A stretch of 64,000 nucleotides of DNA, from contig CM043969.1 in the NCBI GenBank assembly GCA_014529385.2, positions 16,690,446-16,754,445 of the forward strand, read 5' to 3'. Position 1 is the first letter of the stretch. Each line of letters starts with the position of its first letter. The notes below the pieces were generated by a model. It was not told the origin of the DNA, did no database searches, and saw only the letters and a list, made by a program, of their open reading frames with translations. Both the position numbers and the translations under genes were made by a program. Source of the stretch: Adiantum capillus-veneris. Lineage: Eukaryota; Streptophyta; Polypodiopsida; Polypodiales; Pteridaceae. Below, in pieces: positions 10,905 to 22,332 of the stretch.

Positions 10905-12495
10905 CTATGTTTTTCACTCTTTTGGGTCTGATTTTGGCTATAATGGGCAGATTTCTAGATTTAACCTGCTATTGCCTTATCACATGCCTAGATTCTCCAA
11001 CACCATGGAGAAGAGTGATGATTCTGAAACCTATTTAGCCCATGGTGATGAAGTGAACCATCAGGATGGGATCGGTGATAACGGTGACAACACTGTCAAC
11101 AAAGAATGGGGAGATTGGTCCCATTTCTACTCCAATGTAGGTGATTGTTAACCCATGATTCTGCCATTATTCTTTTGTGCATCTCTTTACTCATGGGCCC
11201 AGGCTTGTCGGTCCAAGAGGTTTATAGTAAAAGATTGGTGATCGCCCATGAAAGACGCACCATACCCATTTAGCACCGACTGAAAAAATATGGGCATTTG
11301 TATGTGAAAAGGATGGCAAGCCCTAGATAAGGCTGTAAACTAGGGTTTTCAAGTAATTCTAAACATGCAAGCTTTGCTCTTGCTTCACCTCTTCTTGTCT
11401 GTGTGTGTGTGTTCTAGTTATCTACATATACTACCCACAGACGAACATACATATGTTCAAAGACCAAGGTACCAGATAAATACAAGGTTTATTATACAAA
11501 ACAAACTTTAGATAGCATGATTTTGTATAAATGAACATCATCAAGTTGGTACAAGTCACCATCCAAAGGGTAGAGATTCCTTTACAAACTGCAAACCAGT
11601 TGCTAATCCTCCAAACAGTAAAGCAACCAAAAATCTGAACCAAAGAGAGTAGCCCTCACCTACACCCATAGAAAACAACATAACATTCTGTTAGCATTGG
11701 CTTTGTATGCATGTGATGTATGGGAATCCTAGTTGTTATCCATGTCACAAAGGTACAACTTTTCTTTGCAAATAAACTTATCAAAATGAACTTAAATAGA
11801 CCTTGGTAGTCAGTTACAACTTCATAAAAAGATTCAACAGCCTACAAATTGCCAATAATTTTCATTAAGCATCTTTATAATTTATCTCCTTCTTCTTGCA
11901 GGTTTGATTAAGATCTTCTCTCTGCCTAGACCATGTCATGTTCTTTGCCGCAAATGAGGCTATATATTATGCCCTGATTGCCTTAAGCTTTTTCGAGATT
12001 TGTGCTCTCTTGATCGGATCAACTATAGTACTCATCCGACCAGTCATCCTAGTCCTCGGTATAACCTGATAACAATAGACAAATCATTTTTTGGCGTTAT
12101 TAGCATTAACCTCTCTTACAAATTTTTGTATACAAAACCTTGACAGGTTTTGCCATAATCTTGAGCAACCTCCACCCTCAAATGGCTGAATTCCATCAAC
12201 CTTTCTAAAAAAACCAAGAGTCCAACTACAATGATTTTACCTGAAGTAATATGCATATGCTATATATAGTAACATGCCAAGTCAAAAAGTTAAAAGAAAA
12301 CTAGTTTATGAAATCCTATAAGCCCTTAGTTGTTCTAGCTGCTGTCTATGTTCCCAAACATAATGCTATGTCAAGAAAATTCAAAAAATTGAAAGCACCA
12401 GGAGTTTTAGTACTCAAAAACAAGAAATTGATAGTAAGACTTCAGCTAAGAGACCATAACCATCCAACAAAGAGTCAGTAATCAAATCTATGCAG
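10905..12495. other. Unassigned sequence between element A and copia J
   Basis: This would include the continuation of C0 beyond element A, but no copia coding motif is visible. A 48-codon ORF (11,005-11,151) in good initiation context and a short GT run at about 11,400 are the only features I can point to. Small ORFs elsewhere look random. Confidence 0.4.
11005..11151 (+). CDS. Small ORF of unknown function, possible truncated C0 gag start
   Basis: The ATG lies in a strong plant initiation context (CACCATGG) and opens a 48-residue acidic reading (MEKSDDSETYLAHGDEVN...) ending TAA at 11,149. Its position, after the C0 leader once element A is removed, would suit the start of a C0 gag, but no domain is recognisable and it may be chance. 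Confidence 0.2.
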   Translation: MEKSDDSETYLAHGDEVNHQDGIGDNGDNTVNKEWGDWSHFYSNVGDC

Positions 12496-12524
12496 GAGAG
12501 GTGGGCATTGCAAGTATACAAACA
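12496..12524 (-). repeat. Remnant of the 3' LTR of J
   Basis: The 29 bp GAGAGGTGGGCATTGCAAGT... to AACA match the outer end of the 5' LTR (17,314-17,342) with one difference. No similarity to the rest of the 658-bp 5' LTR is visible further left, so the 3' LTR appears truncated just inside its start. Confidence 0.6.
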
Positions 12525-12538
12525 CCCCCCCTCAATGA
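12525..12538 (-). other. Polypurine tract of J
   Basis: On the minus strand this reads CATTGAGGGGGGG, immediately before the TGTTTGTATAC that starts the LTR. The copy next to the LTR marks the plus-strand priming site. Confidence 0.65.
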
Positions 12539-12799
12539 TTACTCAAAGATACTCTATGTTGGCCGTGAGCCAATTCCAAGTTGATGAAGATGTCAAAGTA
12601 GCTAGTCTTTCCCTAGAGCTTTGGTGAAGATATCTGCACAATTATCTTCAATAGACAATACTCTAGCTCCACAATTTCATCCTCAATTAGCTCTCAAAAA
12701 TAATGATACTGAACCTCAATATGCTTTGTGCGTGCATGGAAGATGGGGTTCTTGGCAATCACCATGCAAGTCTGGTTGTCGTATTGAAGTGTTTGTTGT

Positions 12800-14422
12800 T
12801 CAATGAAGAGAAACACCTAAGTCCATGAGGACTCGCCTTAGCCAAAATGCTTCACAAGCTGCTAAACAAGTAGCTTTATACTCTGCTTTCAATGAAGAAA
12901 GAGCGACGGTTGGCTGCTTCTTACTGATCCAAGAAAACACTCCAGAACCAAGCGAGAAACAAAATCCAGAAACTGACTTTCTAGAGTCACAATCTCTTGC
13001 CCAATTGGAGTCACAGTACGCACTAAGAGTGTTTGTGCCAATGCCATAAGCAATGCCATGGCCCAAGGTACCTTTGATGTACTTAAGAACTTGCAGACCT
13101 TCCTTCCAGTGAGATTCTCTTGGTTGGTTGGAAAACCTTCTTAAAACACCTACTGCAAAAGAAGTATCGGGCCTAGTGTTGCACAAGAAAATTAAGCTTT
13201 CCACAAGTTTTTTGTACTTTTTAATGTCGAATAAGGGAGAAGAATCTTCCATGCAGAGTTTTGCATTTACCTCCATTAGAGTGCTCATAGGTTTGCAATC
13301 CATCATGCCAAAAGCATTCAGGATCTCTGTTGCATACTTTTGTTGAGAGATGAAGATACCTTTTGAGGATTGCCAAACAGTAATGCAACAAACCCAAGTC
13401 TGTAATTTTGAATTCAAATTCAAACTCTCATGAGTTTGTTGGATGAGCTCTTTGTGGTCACCTGTGATTATCAAGTCATTGACATACAAGATAATAATGA
13501 CTTGTTTTCCATTCTCTCTAAGCACATATAAATTTTCTTCAAAAGCACTTCTTCTAAAGCCAAGTTTTTTAAAATACTTATCAATTTTGACATACCATGC
13601 TCTCGAAGACTGTTTCAGGCCATATAAAGCTTTCTTCAATCTGCAAACCTTTTGTTTTGAATGGGGTGTCTCAAATCGTGGTGGTTGCTCAATATACACC
13701 TCCTCCTTGAGAATTCCATTAAAAAATGCAAACACAACATCCATTTGGTAAACAACCCATAAATAGATAGCAGCAAGATCAAGTACAACACAAATAGTTG
13801 TCATTCGAGTTGTGGGAGCGAAGGTGTCACTAACATCAAACCCTTCAACTTGAGAGAATCCTTCTGCTACTAACCTGGCTTTGTAATTTTGCAAAGTGCT
13901 ATCAGCTTTATGCTTGATCTTGTACACCCGTTTTGTGCCGATGAATTTCTTCTTTGAAGGCCCATCTACTGCTTCCCAAGTGTCATTCTTTGTGATGCTG
14001 TCGTACTCAGACTGCATCACTTCCTTCCACTTTGGGTCATCAGCCATGGCCTCATCAATGGAGGATATCTCCTTCACAGAGCCCACAATTTGTGTCATGA
14101 GAGCCACGTTAACGATGTGTTTGGAGGCTCTCCTTTGCTCCTCTATTCTCTTTGACCGTCGCAAACCCCCCTCCTCTTCATGAGGATTGTGAACTTGAGG
14201 GTTTCGAGCGTCAAAAAGCTGTTGAGCCCACTTTGGTAGTGGCTTTTCCTGTGATGCTGCAACAGGTTGGTTAGATTTATTTGAGTTTTCATCATCGAAC
14301 AACTCCTCCTCTTGATTTTTTACCTGACTTTGGTCTGGCACATGGTGAGTTATTTCTTCATTTGATGAGAAAGTGGACGAACCTGGTTTCTCCACTGTAT
14401 GTGGCCCTTCTTCAAATACCAC
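12800..14422 (-). pseudogene. Copia reverse transcriptase-RNase H ORF of J
   Basis: This is a 540-codon open reading, the longest pol piece in the window. It begins with a Glu/Ser-rich linker, then the RVT_2 reverse transcriptase (WEAVDGPSKKKFIGTKRVYK, RLVAEGFSQVEGFD, TFAPTTRM, QMDVVFAFFNG, ALYGLKQSSRAWY). The catalytic box reads YVND (13,475-13,486) instead of YVDD, which should abolish activity. RNase H follows (YCDSNWARDCDSRKSVSG and KAEYKA). The 540 codons are only the C-terminal part of the polyprotein; the upstream integrase is in other frames. Confidence 0.85.
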
Positions 14423-14457
14423 ATCTCAACTGGCGAGTATTTTCTTTACCTCTAGAT

Positions 14458-15227
14458 CTAGAGTCTATAAGCCTTAGACTCTTCACTATATCCAAGAAAT
14501 ACACACTTATTGCTTTTGGCTTCTAGCTTTGTTCTTTGTGAAGCAGGAATATGTGCATAACAAAAACACCCAAATGGTTTGAAATGCAAGACCGAAGGTT
14601 TCTTACTAGAATAGGCTTCTTGAGGTGTTTTCCCTTTCAAAGCCTTTGTGTATCTTCGAGTGAGAATGTACATTGTTGTACTTACTGCTTTGACCCAAAA
14701 GGAATCTGGCATACCCTTGGCTTTCAGCATACACCTTGCCATTTCTACCACTGTCCAATTGCAACGCTCCACAACTCCATTTTGTTGTGGTGTGTAAGTT
14801 GTAGTAAGGTGTTGTTTTATGCCATGCTCATTGCAGTAGTTGTTGAATTTATTTGAGATGAATTCTCCTCCTCGATCTGTACAAAGCTTCTTCACCTTCT
14901 TTCCTATTTCATTTTCTACAAGCTTTTGCCACATTTAATCTTTCCAAAATCTTCAAACTTCTCATGAATGAAATACACCCACATCTTTCTACTAAAGTCA
15001 TCGACTAACAGCAAAAAGTAGAAATATCCACCCAAAGCGGATGAAGACTTTTTTCCACAGAGATCTGCGTGTACCAACTCTAGAGGAGACTCAGCTCGAT
15101 TACTACTCTCTTGTGGAAATTCCTTTCTTTGTTGCTTGCCCATCATGCAAGCTTCACAAACTTCATTCATATCTAAGATTTGAGGCATGTGTGCCACCAT
15201 CCCAGATTTTTGCATCTCTTTTAGCAC
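14458..15227 (-). pseudogene. Copia integrase of J
   Basis: Two overlapping readings (14,916-15,227 and 14,458-14,934) together cover the integrase. The N-terminal zinc-binding CEACMMGKQQR, then HADLCG with the first catalytic Asp, FLLLVDDFSRKMWVYF, CTDRGGEF with the second Asp, and NGVVERCN with the Glu are all present, so the DDE triad is intact. A frameshift near 14,930 separates the two halves. Copia order puts integrase before RT, as seen here. Confidence 0.85.
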
Positions 15228-15320
15228 AGCAATGCTTAAGTGACCAAACCTCTCATGCCATAATTGAGTTGTACCTTTTTTTGTAGTGACCGTAAGTGCA
15301 AAAAGTTTGTAGAGGTTGTT

Positions 15321-15640
15321 TCATTTTACACCCTTTCCCACTGTGTTGCCTTTAGAATCTAACATTTCTGCTCCATTTTTCTTAAAACGGACTTCAAGAT
15401 CACGATCAATGATTGTAGTAATGGACAACAAATTCTTCTTGATTTGAGGCATGCACAACACATTAGAGAGCACTTGAGTTTCACCTGTAGCTGCTAAAAA
15501 AGAAATTGTCCCAGACCCTTTGGCTGGACATTTGGCATTATTCTCGACAATTAAACTTATGGGTTCATGTAAAGGCTTCCAGGAACTATACCAGTTTTTC
15601 TTACTAGTCATATGTCAGGATGCACCACTATCTAGAATCC
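15321..15640 (-). pseudogene. Copia protease of J (stop next to the active site)
   Basis: The retropepsin motif DSGAS is at 15,618-15,632. The next codon is TGA (15,615-15,617), followed by HMTSKKNW, so the usual residue between DSGAS and HMT has become a stop. The rest of the domain (ETQVLSNVLCMPQIKKNLLS) remains open to 15,321. Confidence 0.8.
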
Positions 15641-15674
15641 AAGAACCATCAACAAGCGGAGTTTGTGATGATGA

Positions 15675-16596
15675 TCATACCTCTTCTATAACGGCCCATA
15701 GTTCAAGGTCTGTTTCAGCATTATTGGGGGATTCTCTTTCCTTCCAAGAAGCTTTCATGGTGCCATTCTTCTCGTCTGCTTTCTTCTTTCTACAGTCTTT
15801 AAGAGCATTACCCTTCTTCTCACAGTAAAAACAACTACCTAAAAATTTCCTCTTCTTGGGCTTCTTCTTAGAAGCATTTGACGTAGTCCCCTTGCCTTTT
15901 GCAGTGGCTATGAAGGCAGCATCACCTCCACCATCCCTGGTCCTGACTTGTAGCTCCTCTTCAAGCAACATTCACTCACTTCTTCAAACATAAGAGGGGT
16001 TGGACGAACCTGAGTGTTGAGTGCCGTAACAAGACCATTATATCTCACCAGAAGTATGCGAATGCAGTGCCGAGCTAAATGTTTGAAGAAATAGCCACAA
16101 CAATGGTAGCTAATTGACCTTGGAGGTCCTTAACCCGCTTGATAAAGGCCTCCACTTTCTCTCCATCAACAAGTTTCTTAGCAGCAAGCTGATTTTCCAG
16201 ATTTTGAATTCTGATGTGATTGTGCATCTCAGCTTGGAACATATTAGCGAGCCAATATGTTCCAAGCTTCATGTGCTTTAGTGGTATGCTGAACAAAAGT
16301 GAGGACAAAATCACTTACACACATGACAATGGTGCATAATGCATTTGCATTCCTTCTTTTCCAGGCACGTAGAAGAGTAGCATCGAGGGAAATTACAACG
16401 CTTGGATTTGTCGGATCATTTTTTGCAGTGGGCTCCGGGTCTGCACCATTTGGCCCCAACACCATATCCAACAATTCATATGAATCCAGAATTGTGGAAA
16501 TTTTGAATTTCCACAATGTGTAGTTGGTGCCATCAAGCTTTCCTTCGGTGAATGTTGGTGGAAAAATTCGAAGTAGAGTAGCACCAGCAACATCAC
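15675..16596 (-). pseudogene. Copia gag of J
   Basis: Overlapping readings at 16,244-16,596, 16,075-16,314 and 15,675-15,971 form a gag remnant. The N-terminal part reads WKFKISTILDSYELLDMVLG, the usual copia gag opening, followed by the UBN2-type helical region (NLENQLAAKKLVDGEKVEAF). The zinc knuckle is CFYCEKKGNALKDC at about 15,790-15,831, with Asn in the position of the zinc-binding His. Gag forms the particle; this one is split by frameshifts. Confidence 0.75.
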
Positions 16597-16672
16597 TTGA
16601 AGATGCCGACTTGATTTATTTTACAAAGTAATACAAGTAGTTCTCGTACTTTCTTAGCTACAAGCACCTAGT

Positions 16673-16684
16673 GATCTGATACCA
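16673..16684 (-). other. Primer-binding site (tRNA-iMet) of J
   Basis: The minus strand reads TGGTATCAGATC directly after the LTR end (CTTACA), matching the initiator-Met site used by most plant copia elements in 11 of 12 bases. Confidence 0.85.
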
Positions 16685-17342
16685 TGTAAGAAATGCGGAA
16701 TACAAAAAGGATCTAGTAGAAAAGAGAGTAGAGAGAGACACGATACAAAGTAGATTAGTGGCAAATCAAAAACTTTAGATTAGCACACTATTACAAAGTG
16801 ATGGAATCATCCACCCATGCACTCTCAAGGTAGAGCTTAGATGGCGATTTAGACAACTAGAGAAAGTAGGAATACAAGGGACTAACAATCCTTACACAAG
16901 GATGTGTTGTGTGCGTCAAGTGTGCACACCATTCTACCGAATTATTCATGAGAAGGCCTCCTTATATAGATGTAAGGGAGTCTCTAAACGCCCATGTGCA
17001 ACGGCCCTTAGATAGCCAAGTCCAAGTAGGACTCTCCCATATGCGCCCATGTGTAGCCGCTTTTGGGTAGACAAGTCCTCCTAGAACTCGACCACCGGCC
17101 AAAGACCACCAGCCATCGGATGGCCATTTTTTAATTGTCTTTCGACCGTCGTCTGGTCAAGATATTTTGGCAAAAAGTAATATTCCAGCAAACACAAATA
17201 GAGATCTCATCAGAATGCAAAGTTGGAATCCACCAAATATATGTGCACCATTGGCTTCTTCTCATATGGGGGCCTTACAAACTGTGTAGCATAAATTGTG
17301 GTGGGAAAACTGAGAGAGGTGGGCATTGCAAGTATACCAACA
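16685..17342 (-). repeat. 5' LTR of J
   Basis: It is 658 bp long, TG...CA, set by the primer-binding site on one side and by the 29-bp match with the 3' LTR remnant on the other. A minus-strand TATA (TATATAAG) is at 16,963-16,968. It is directly followed by G2 gag sequence at 17,343. Confidence 0.75.
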
Positions 17343-19765
17343 CATCAATCCTAGATGGTTTCTAAAGGAAAATTGGGAGTATGAACTACAAACAGAGACT
17401 TTAAGCGACCTATACACAGGTCACATCTATCACATGGGTTGGTTAGATGTCCTACAATCCACATTGGGTGCTACTAGCATAGAGGAGCAACAACAAAGAG
17501 TTTGTGATGTCATCCATAGGGTTATTGAGCTGGACAGGTAGAACAAATGGATCCAAATGCCTTCAATGGGTCTCATGAGACTCTTGGATACAGGGAAGGC
17601 TAAGCAACCAACTTTATCACACAAATGGAGACTCCCTCGGTAAGCCTGATGGTTCCTCCATATGTTGTTTTGCGAGGGATCTCAGTACAATTTGAGCCCA
17701 TTAGTAATAGCTTTACCTTTCCAAGTTTAGCTCATTTTTCTCTTGATGACACCGCGGCTACCATGCCTACCCTAGTGATAAGCATAGCAAAAAACATGCC
17801 ATGGACCTCATTTATTAGTAAAGCACCACTACATGATGGCCGAATGCCTACAACAGTACCTACAAGTGTGTATCAATCATATTCACCTATGGGCCCTCAT
17901 GCTCATGTAGCTCCTACCCCTCCCATTGTTTCAACAACTTATGCTCCACGACCACAACATCCAAGTGCTTATTTCAATGATACCATACCAACTAGACTTG
18001 GCAACGTTTGCTCAAGCTATTGGTCGATCTATTACTGAAAATATGCATAACATGCCTAATAGAGAGCCTAGAAGTAAGGCAGTACAAATAGCCAAGATCA
18101 CAAAAAAAATTATAGGGGGAGACAAGGATGTGAGAAATCATATCAAAGTATTTGAACAACTATGTGATTCCCTAGGAGAACACAATGACCTGCATAAGAG
18201 TAATGTTTTAAGCATGACCTTGAGCGGAAACGGTGGGGATTAGTATAGGACCCTAAGGGTGGAAGAGAAAACGATTTACCATACTCTTAGGAGACTGTTC
18301 TTGAAAGAGTACATACAAGAGGGAGTGCTTTGGGGTGTAGACTCTCAGCTTCAAAAAGCCCAATGAGAGGAAGGAGAGTCTGTGAGAGATTTTATTAGTT
18401 GCTTGAAGCATTTGAATTCTTGTTGTAATCCAAATGAGCGCTTCAATAATAATCAATTGCTTGATAGATTCATTAGGAGACTACTACATGAGGATATCTA
18501 CAATGGCCTCGTCATTAGAAGTATCACCACTTGGGAAGCAGCCACCACCAATGCGATCCAATTGGAGGAAAATTTAATGATTCAAGGAGAAAGATTGTGT
18601 GTTGAGCCTAAATCTACTAGCTCGCAAGCATTGGGGCATGAGCCAATGACCATAAAGCCTATTGCTAAAGAGCCAAATATATCTGAGATAACTTTAGCAA
18701 AGCTCACCAAGGCCATTCAAGAAAGTTCTAGAGACAATCGTGCTCCACAAAATAATCATATGTATCCAAGAAGGGAGCAACAATGGTGCTCAGTTTTCTT
18801 TGGTCCACATAGTACCAATGAATGCCCTAGATTTAGAGTAAATCTAATGAGAATTGCAATGCATGTGGGAGATATGGTCATCAAGCCAAGGATTGCATAG
18901 TATTTAAACGTGCAATGGCCAATAGACCAATCTTAGCATGGACGGACACACCTCAAGTGCTTGCATTGATGTCGGGCCCACCTCTTGAACAATCGTCACA
19001 ACACGTGGTCCCTAGGGCCCAAAATGTTGTTCAAACAACATCATTACCACCTCCAGTGCTAGGATCGCAACCCCCACATCCAAGAATCGCTTTTGAGAAT
19101 CAAGTGGGTTGTGAGTCATCTATTGCTTGTGTGGATTGTGAGGATGAGTTTGCCTATGGGATTGATGCACTTGAAGAAAGTCTGCAATACTACATGGAGG
19201 ACTATTGGGGACAAGTCAAACCTGTCTATCAAGTAGCTGCTCTTCTAGCAAGAGGCAAAAATATCAATTTCACTACCAAGAGACCACCTCTTCAATGCTA
19301 TGAGTGTGGAGGTTTACATTGTGTAGCTGAGTGTCCTATTAGACTACAAAATAATGCCACACTAATGCAAAACAATTAAGTGAGTACAACCACAATGTCG
19401 ATCCTCAGGTGTAATCAATGTGGCATAGATCATTTTATTGCCCAATGTCCTAATAATCCAAATGCGCCAAAGATCACACCATTGAACTTAATTGAGGTTA
19501 CCGAGGAGCCATCACAAAGTACACCTATGGTACAAGTAAATGCACTCACATGATCGATGCTCCAAAACCAAAATTATATTCTTGAAGAAAGAGACACAAC
19601 ATCAATTACCCAATCTCAGAAGAAGAAAAAAACACGAAGGAAGAGATCACAAAAAGCAGTGAAGTCAAACCCCAGTTCAAAGACCAACATAGGGATTGGT
19701 GACGACCTTATCTATACAAAGGACGCCGAAGAGGATTCTGCCTTGAATGAGACCATGGAGATTAA
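17343..19765 (+). pseudogene. gag of G2 (left arm)
   Basis: This matches the gag of D from about 59,850 to 62,110, but with several stops and frame changes (pieces at 17,343-17,541, 17,625-18,243, 18,382-18,900, 18,915-19,379, 19,557-19,770). Unlike D it keeps the capsid core at about 18,240-18,610 (RTLRVEEKTIYHTL, VRDFISCLKHLN, LLDRFIRRLLHEDIYNGL). Two zinc knuckles survive: CYECGGLHCVAEC (19,296-19,334) and CNQCGIDHFIAQC (19,410-19,448); a third, upstream, is degraded. A Pro-rich stretch precedes the capsid core. Confidence 0.8.
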
Positions 19766-19770
19766 AACGT
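19766..19770. repeat. Target-site duplication of F (left)
   Basis: The last four bases before F are ACGT (19,767-19,770); the bases after F are ACGG (30,368-30,371). Removing F and one copy restores the G2 linker reading frame, which matches D. Confidence 0.55.
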
Positions 19771-21812
19771 TGGAGAGGGGGAAATAGGAACACACCCAGA
19801 ACACAACACAATGCCTCACTTCACCTTCAAAACTAGACACTATCTGCAAGCAAACCACCACATGTACACAACCATACGCACACATGCTTTGCAATGCATC
19901 GAACAGACCCAATCATTCCATTATGCCCAATTCAAAGCCTTTCACACGCACACAGCCTCTCTCTATCTCTCTTTGCACGACAAACCTCGGGGGGGCCCAC
20001 ACACCAACGCACGCCCGAAAACACACGCACACAAGCAGAGAAGAGAAGGGGGAAGAGGGAATCCACGCCAAGAGATAGCAATGATGGCTTCCTTGCATAT
20101 ACACAACCATTTACAATCAATTCCCTGTCGGCAAAACCCTCGACAAAAATCTCAATGGCCAAGAGCTTATGGCAAAAGCCCTAGTCGAAAACAAACCCTG
20201 ATGGCTCAAAAAAGCCCCTAAAAATTCATGTATAGCTCCCTTTATAGGAATGGCTAAGCCAAAAAAAGAAAAAATGTGTTCCTTAATTGCTTGTGCATTC
20301 AACTTTGAGCTTACTTTAGTATTTTTTGTGCACATCATACACTTGGCATACTCTCTTAAGAAGCCCTTGCATGGTGGACATTTTGCTATGTTCTTGTCCG
20401 CTCGACTTGGCTGCTCATCTGCCCTTTGAACCCTCTTTGCATATGGTGCCCCATTGGGCTTTCTCTCTCTCTCATTGCCTTGGAACTGCCCTCTTTCTCC
20501 CTCTCTGCCAGCTGTTGTGGGACACCCCCCCCCCCCCATGGCACTAGCAATATTGCTAGTGGGGGGTCCCCTTCCCCTCTCAAAAGATTTGGCCCCCTAA
20601 GTGGGCGCAGGTACCTGCCTTAACAATTGGACACCCATGCCACATCATCACATGACAAGCCACCGACGGGCGCCACCAGTGCACCTCCTCCGCACCACCA
20701 TTCATCATCAAAATCCCCGCCAACGATGCCAAGAGGGACACGGGCCTGTGCACGAGCAACACCTTGAGGGGCTTCACCATCGCCAGAACTCCAAGGGAGC
20801 ATCTCTCCCATGCGACAACTAGGAGGAGTATCTTGTCCTGCCCTTATAGCCTCTTGAACTACCCCCACCTTGCGCATATGGGCCAATCGTGGGCCGCATG
20901 GAAGCATATAAGGTGCCCCCCCCCCCCCCCCCCCCTTTTTGGGTGTGTAAAAAAAAATCCCCCTTAGCATGGGAAAACACAATTTTAATATGCCACTTCA
21001 TTCCCCCGCCGTTTCCTACTTGAGACTCCAATTGCCGAGCCGCAGAAACTCATCCAAAACTGCTTCTCCACGGCTTAGAACTCCCTCGTCTTGGACTCCT
21101 TTTGGCTTTGACGGCTGTGCCAACCAATGCGACCAAAAAAAGGAAAAAATACCTACAACCATCCTTTGGGCGACTGCTCCAAAATTCGACAAACCCTAAC
21201 TAGGCTCTTGAGACTCAGAATGGAGCATGGTTGCTTCTTGTTGCTTTCATATAGCACTCACCTCACCTGTGAACCTCTTCAAGATCCAAAAGAATCTAGA
21301 TGGCACACCTCCCCATGTGGTCAAGTGGGCACCAACCTGGCCCCCGACAAAACTTCAAATGGCCATAACCCACAATCCATAGCTCCAATCTACAATCCAA
21401 AAAGATGGGCATGCTCCATAAATCAAGCACTACACACCCACAGCTCCACTCTAGCTTGGATCAATAGTACCACATGCCCTATGCGTCTCAATCTGCAATG
21501 CACTGCACTTTCAAACTCCTATATCTCGGGCTCCGTAGCTCTGTTTGATGAGCCGTCTGGACCTACTCCTTTAGCACTTCAAGCTCCACATTTCTAAGCA
21601 AAGAGACTGCACCTCAAACCTCCTTCATTTGATCCTCAAATGAGCCCCTTTTGGAGCCTTTCTTGGTCTATAAGTCGCATTATTCATACATATCCACTGC
21701 TACCTGTCTACCCAGGATCTTTATAGCTGTTATGGCCCTTTGCCTTGCATCTACTAGCCTACACATACCTATCCATGCCATCTTCTATGGTTGACCAACT
21801 TTGCTTGCACCA
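19771..21812 (-). repeat. 3' LTR of F (long version)
   Basis: This copy is 2,042 bp. Segments 19,987-20,284 and 21,069-21,812 match the right LTR. The segments 19,771-19,986 and 20,285-21,068 have no counterpart there. A minus-strand TATA (TATAAAG) is at about 20,240-20,246. It contains poly-C runs at 20,525-20,537 and 20,916-20,935. Confidence 0.7.
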
Positions 21813-21830
21813 TCATTGCCCACCCCCTAG
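21813..21830 (-). other. Polypurine tract of F
   Basis: The minus strand reads CTAGGGGGTGGGCAATGA directly before the LTR start TGGTGCAAGC. Compare CTAGGGGGTGGGCAAATTA in E: the two are nearly identical. Confidence 0.7.
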
Positions 21831-22332
21831 TTGAGCATTCATGCCCAACCAAAAGAGAGCTTTATTCCACTTCTAACTGCAAAACCTAGCAAACACTATG
21901 AGAAAACTAAAACCATATATACAAAGTTTTATTTTGCATATTTCCAAACCTTCAAGTGGGTTGCCCCACCCCGTGCATCACATAGCTTTCACCTGGATCA
22001 AAAACCTACCATTGGTGTCTTCCAACCATTTGTAGTTGCTCACCATAGGGCTACACTCCAGCACATAGACCATCATGTATGTAGGCTGCCCGTAGCCTGC
22101 CTTCAATACTCCATGCATCCCTCAGCAAAAAAGCATCCAGTCCATGCCAAGAAGCATCAAGAATACTACCATCCAAGAAACATGTACCTAACAACAAGCT
22201 CGAACACATGTCCGACCCTCCGTCCTAACCAAGTAAAGTGGAGGCCTCAACCATAGACCCCTGCACCTGTTGAACCATCCACCATATATTTGTATCTATC
22301 ATCATATTCATCACCCATAGCTCACATACCGT
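21831..22332 (-). pseudogene. C-terminal part of the F ORF
   Basis: On the minus strand the reading from the E insertion point continues (VCELWVMNMMIDTNIWWM...) until a stop near 22,225. Further on, at about 21,985-22,010, a VFDPGES segment resembles the FDPGG ending of the E and H proteins. The right arm and this segment join in one frame across the E insertion. Confidence 0.5.

Larger units (their letters stand above)
12496..17342 (-). mobile_element. Element J: Ty1/copia LTR retrotransposon, degenerate
   Basis: This minus-strand element has the copia order gag, protease, integrase, reverse transcriptase, RNase H, read from 16,600 down to 12,800. A canonical initiator-Met primer-binding site (TGGTATCAGATC) lies at 16,673-16,684 next to the 5' LTR (16,685-17,342). 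A polypurine tract (C-run on the plus strand, 12,525-12,538) is at the other end, followed by only about 29 bp that match the LTR start. Its right end abuts gypsy G2 gag sequence. Frameshifts, stops and RT Asp loss make it inactive. Confidence 0.85.

Noticed and set aside
12825-14856. Plus-strand ORFs opposite the J polyprotein
   Set aside because: They are antisense shadows of copia RT and integrase, whose motifs are clear on the minus strand.
20117-21031. Several ORFs in the left LTR of F, some Gly- or Pro-rich
   Set aside because: They arise from C-runs and simple composition and are not kept in the right LTR, where the block is missing.
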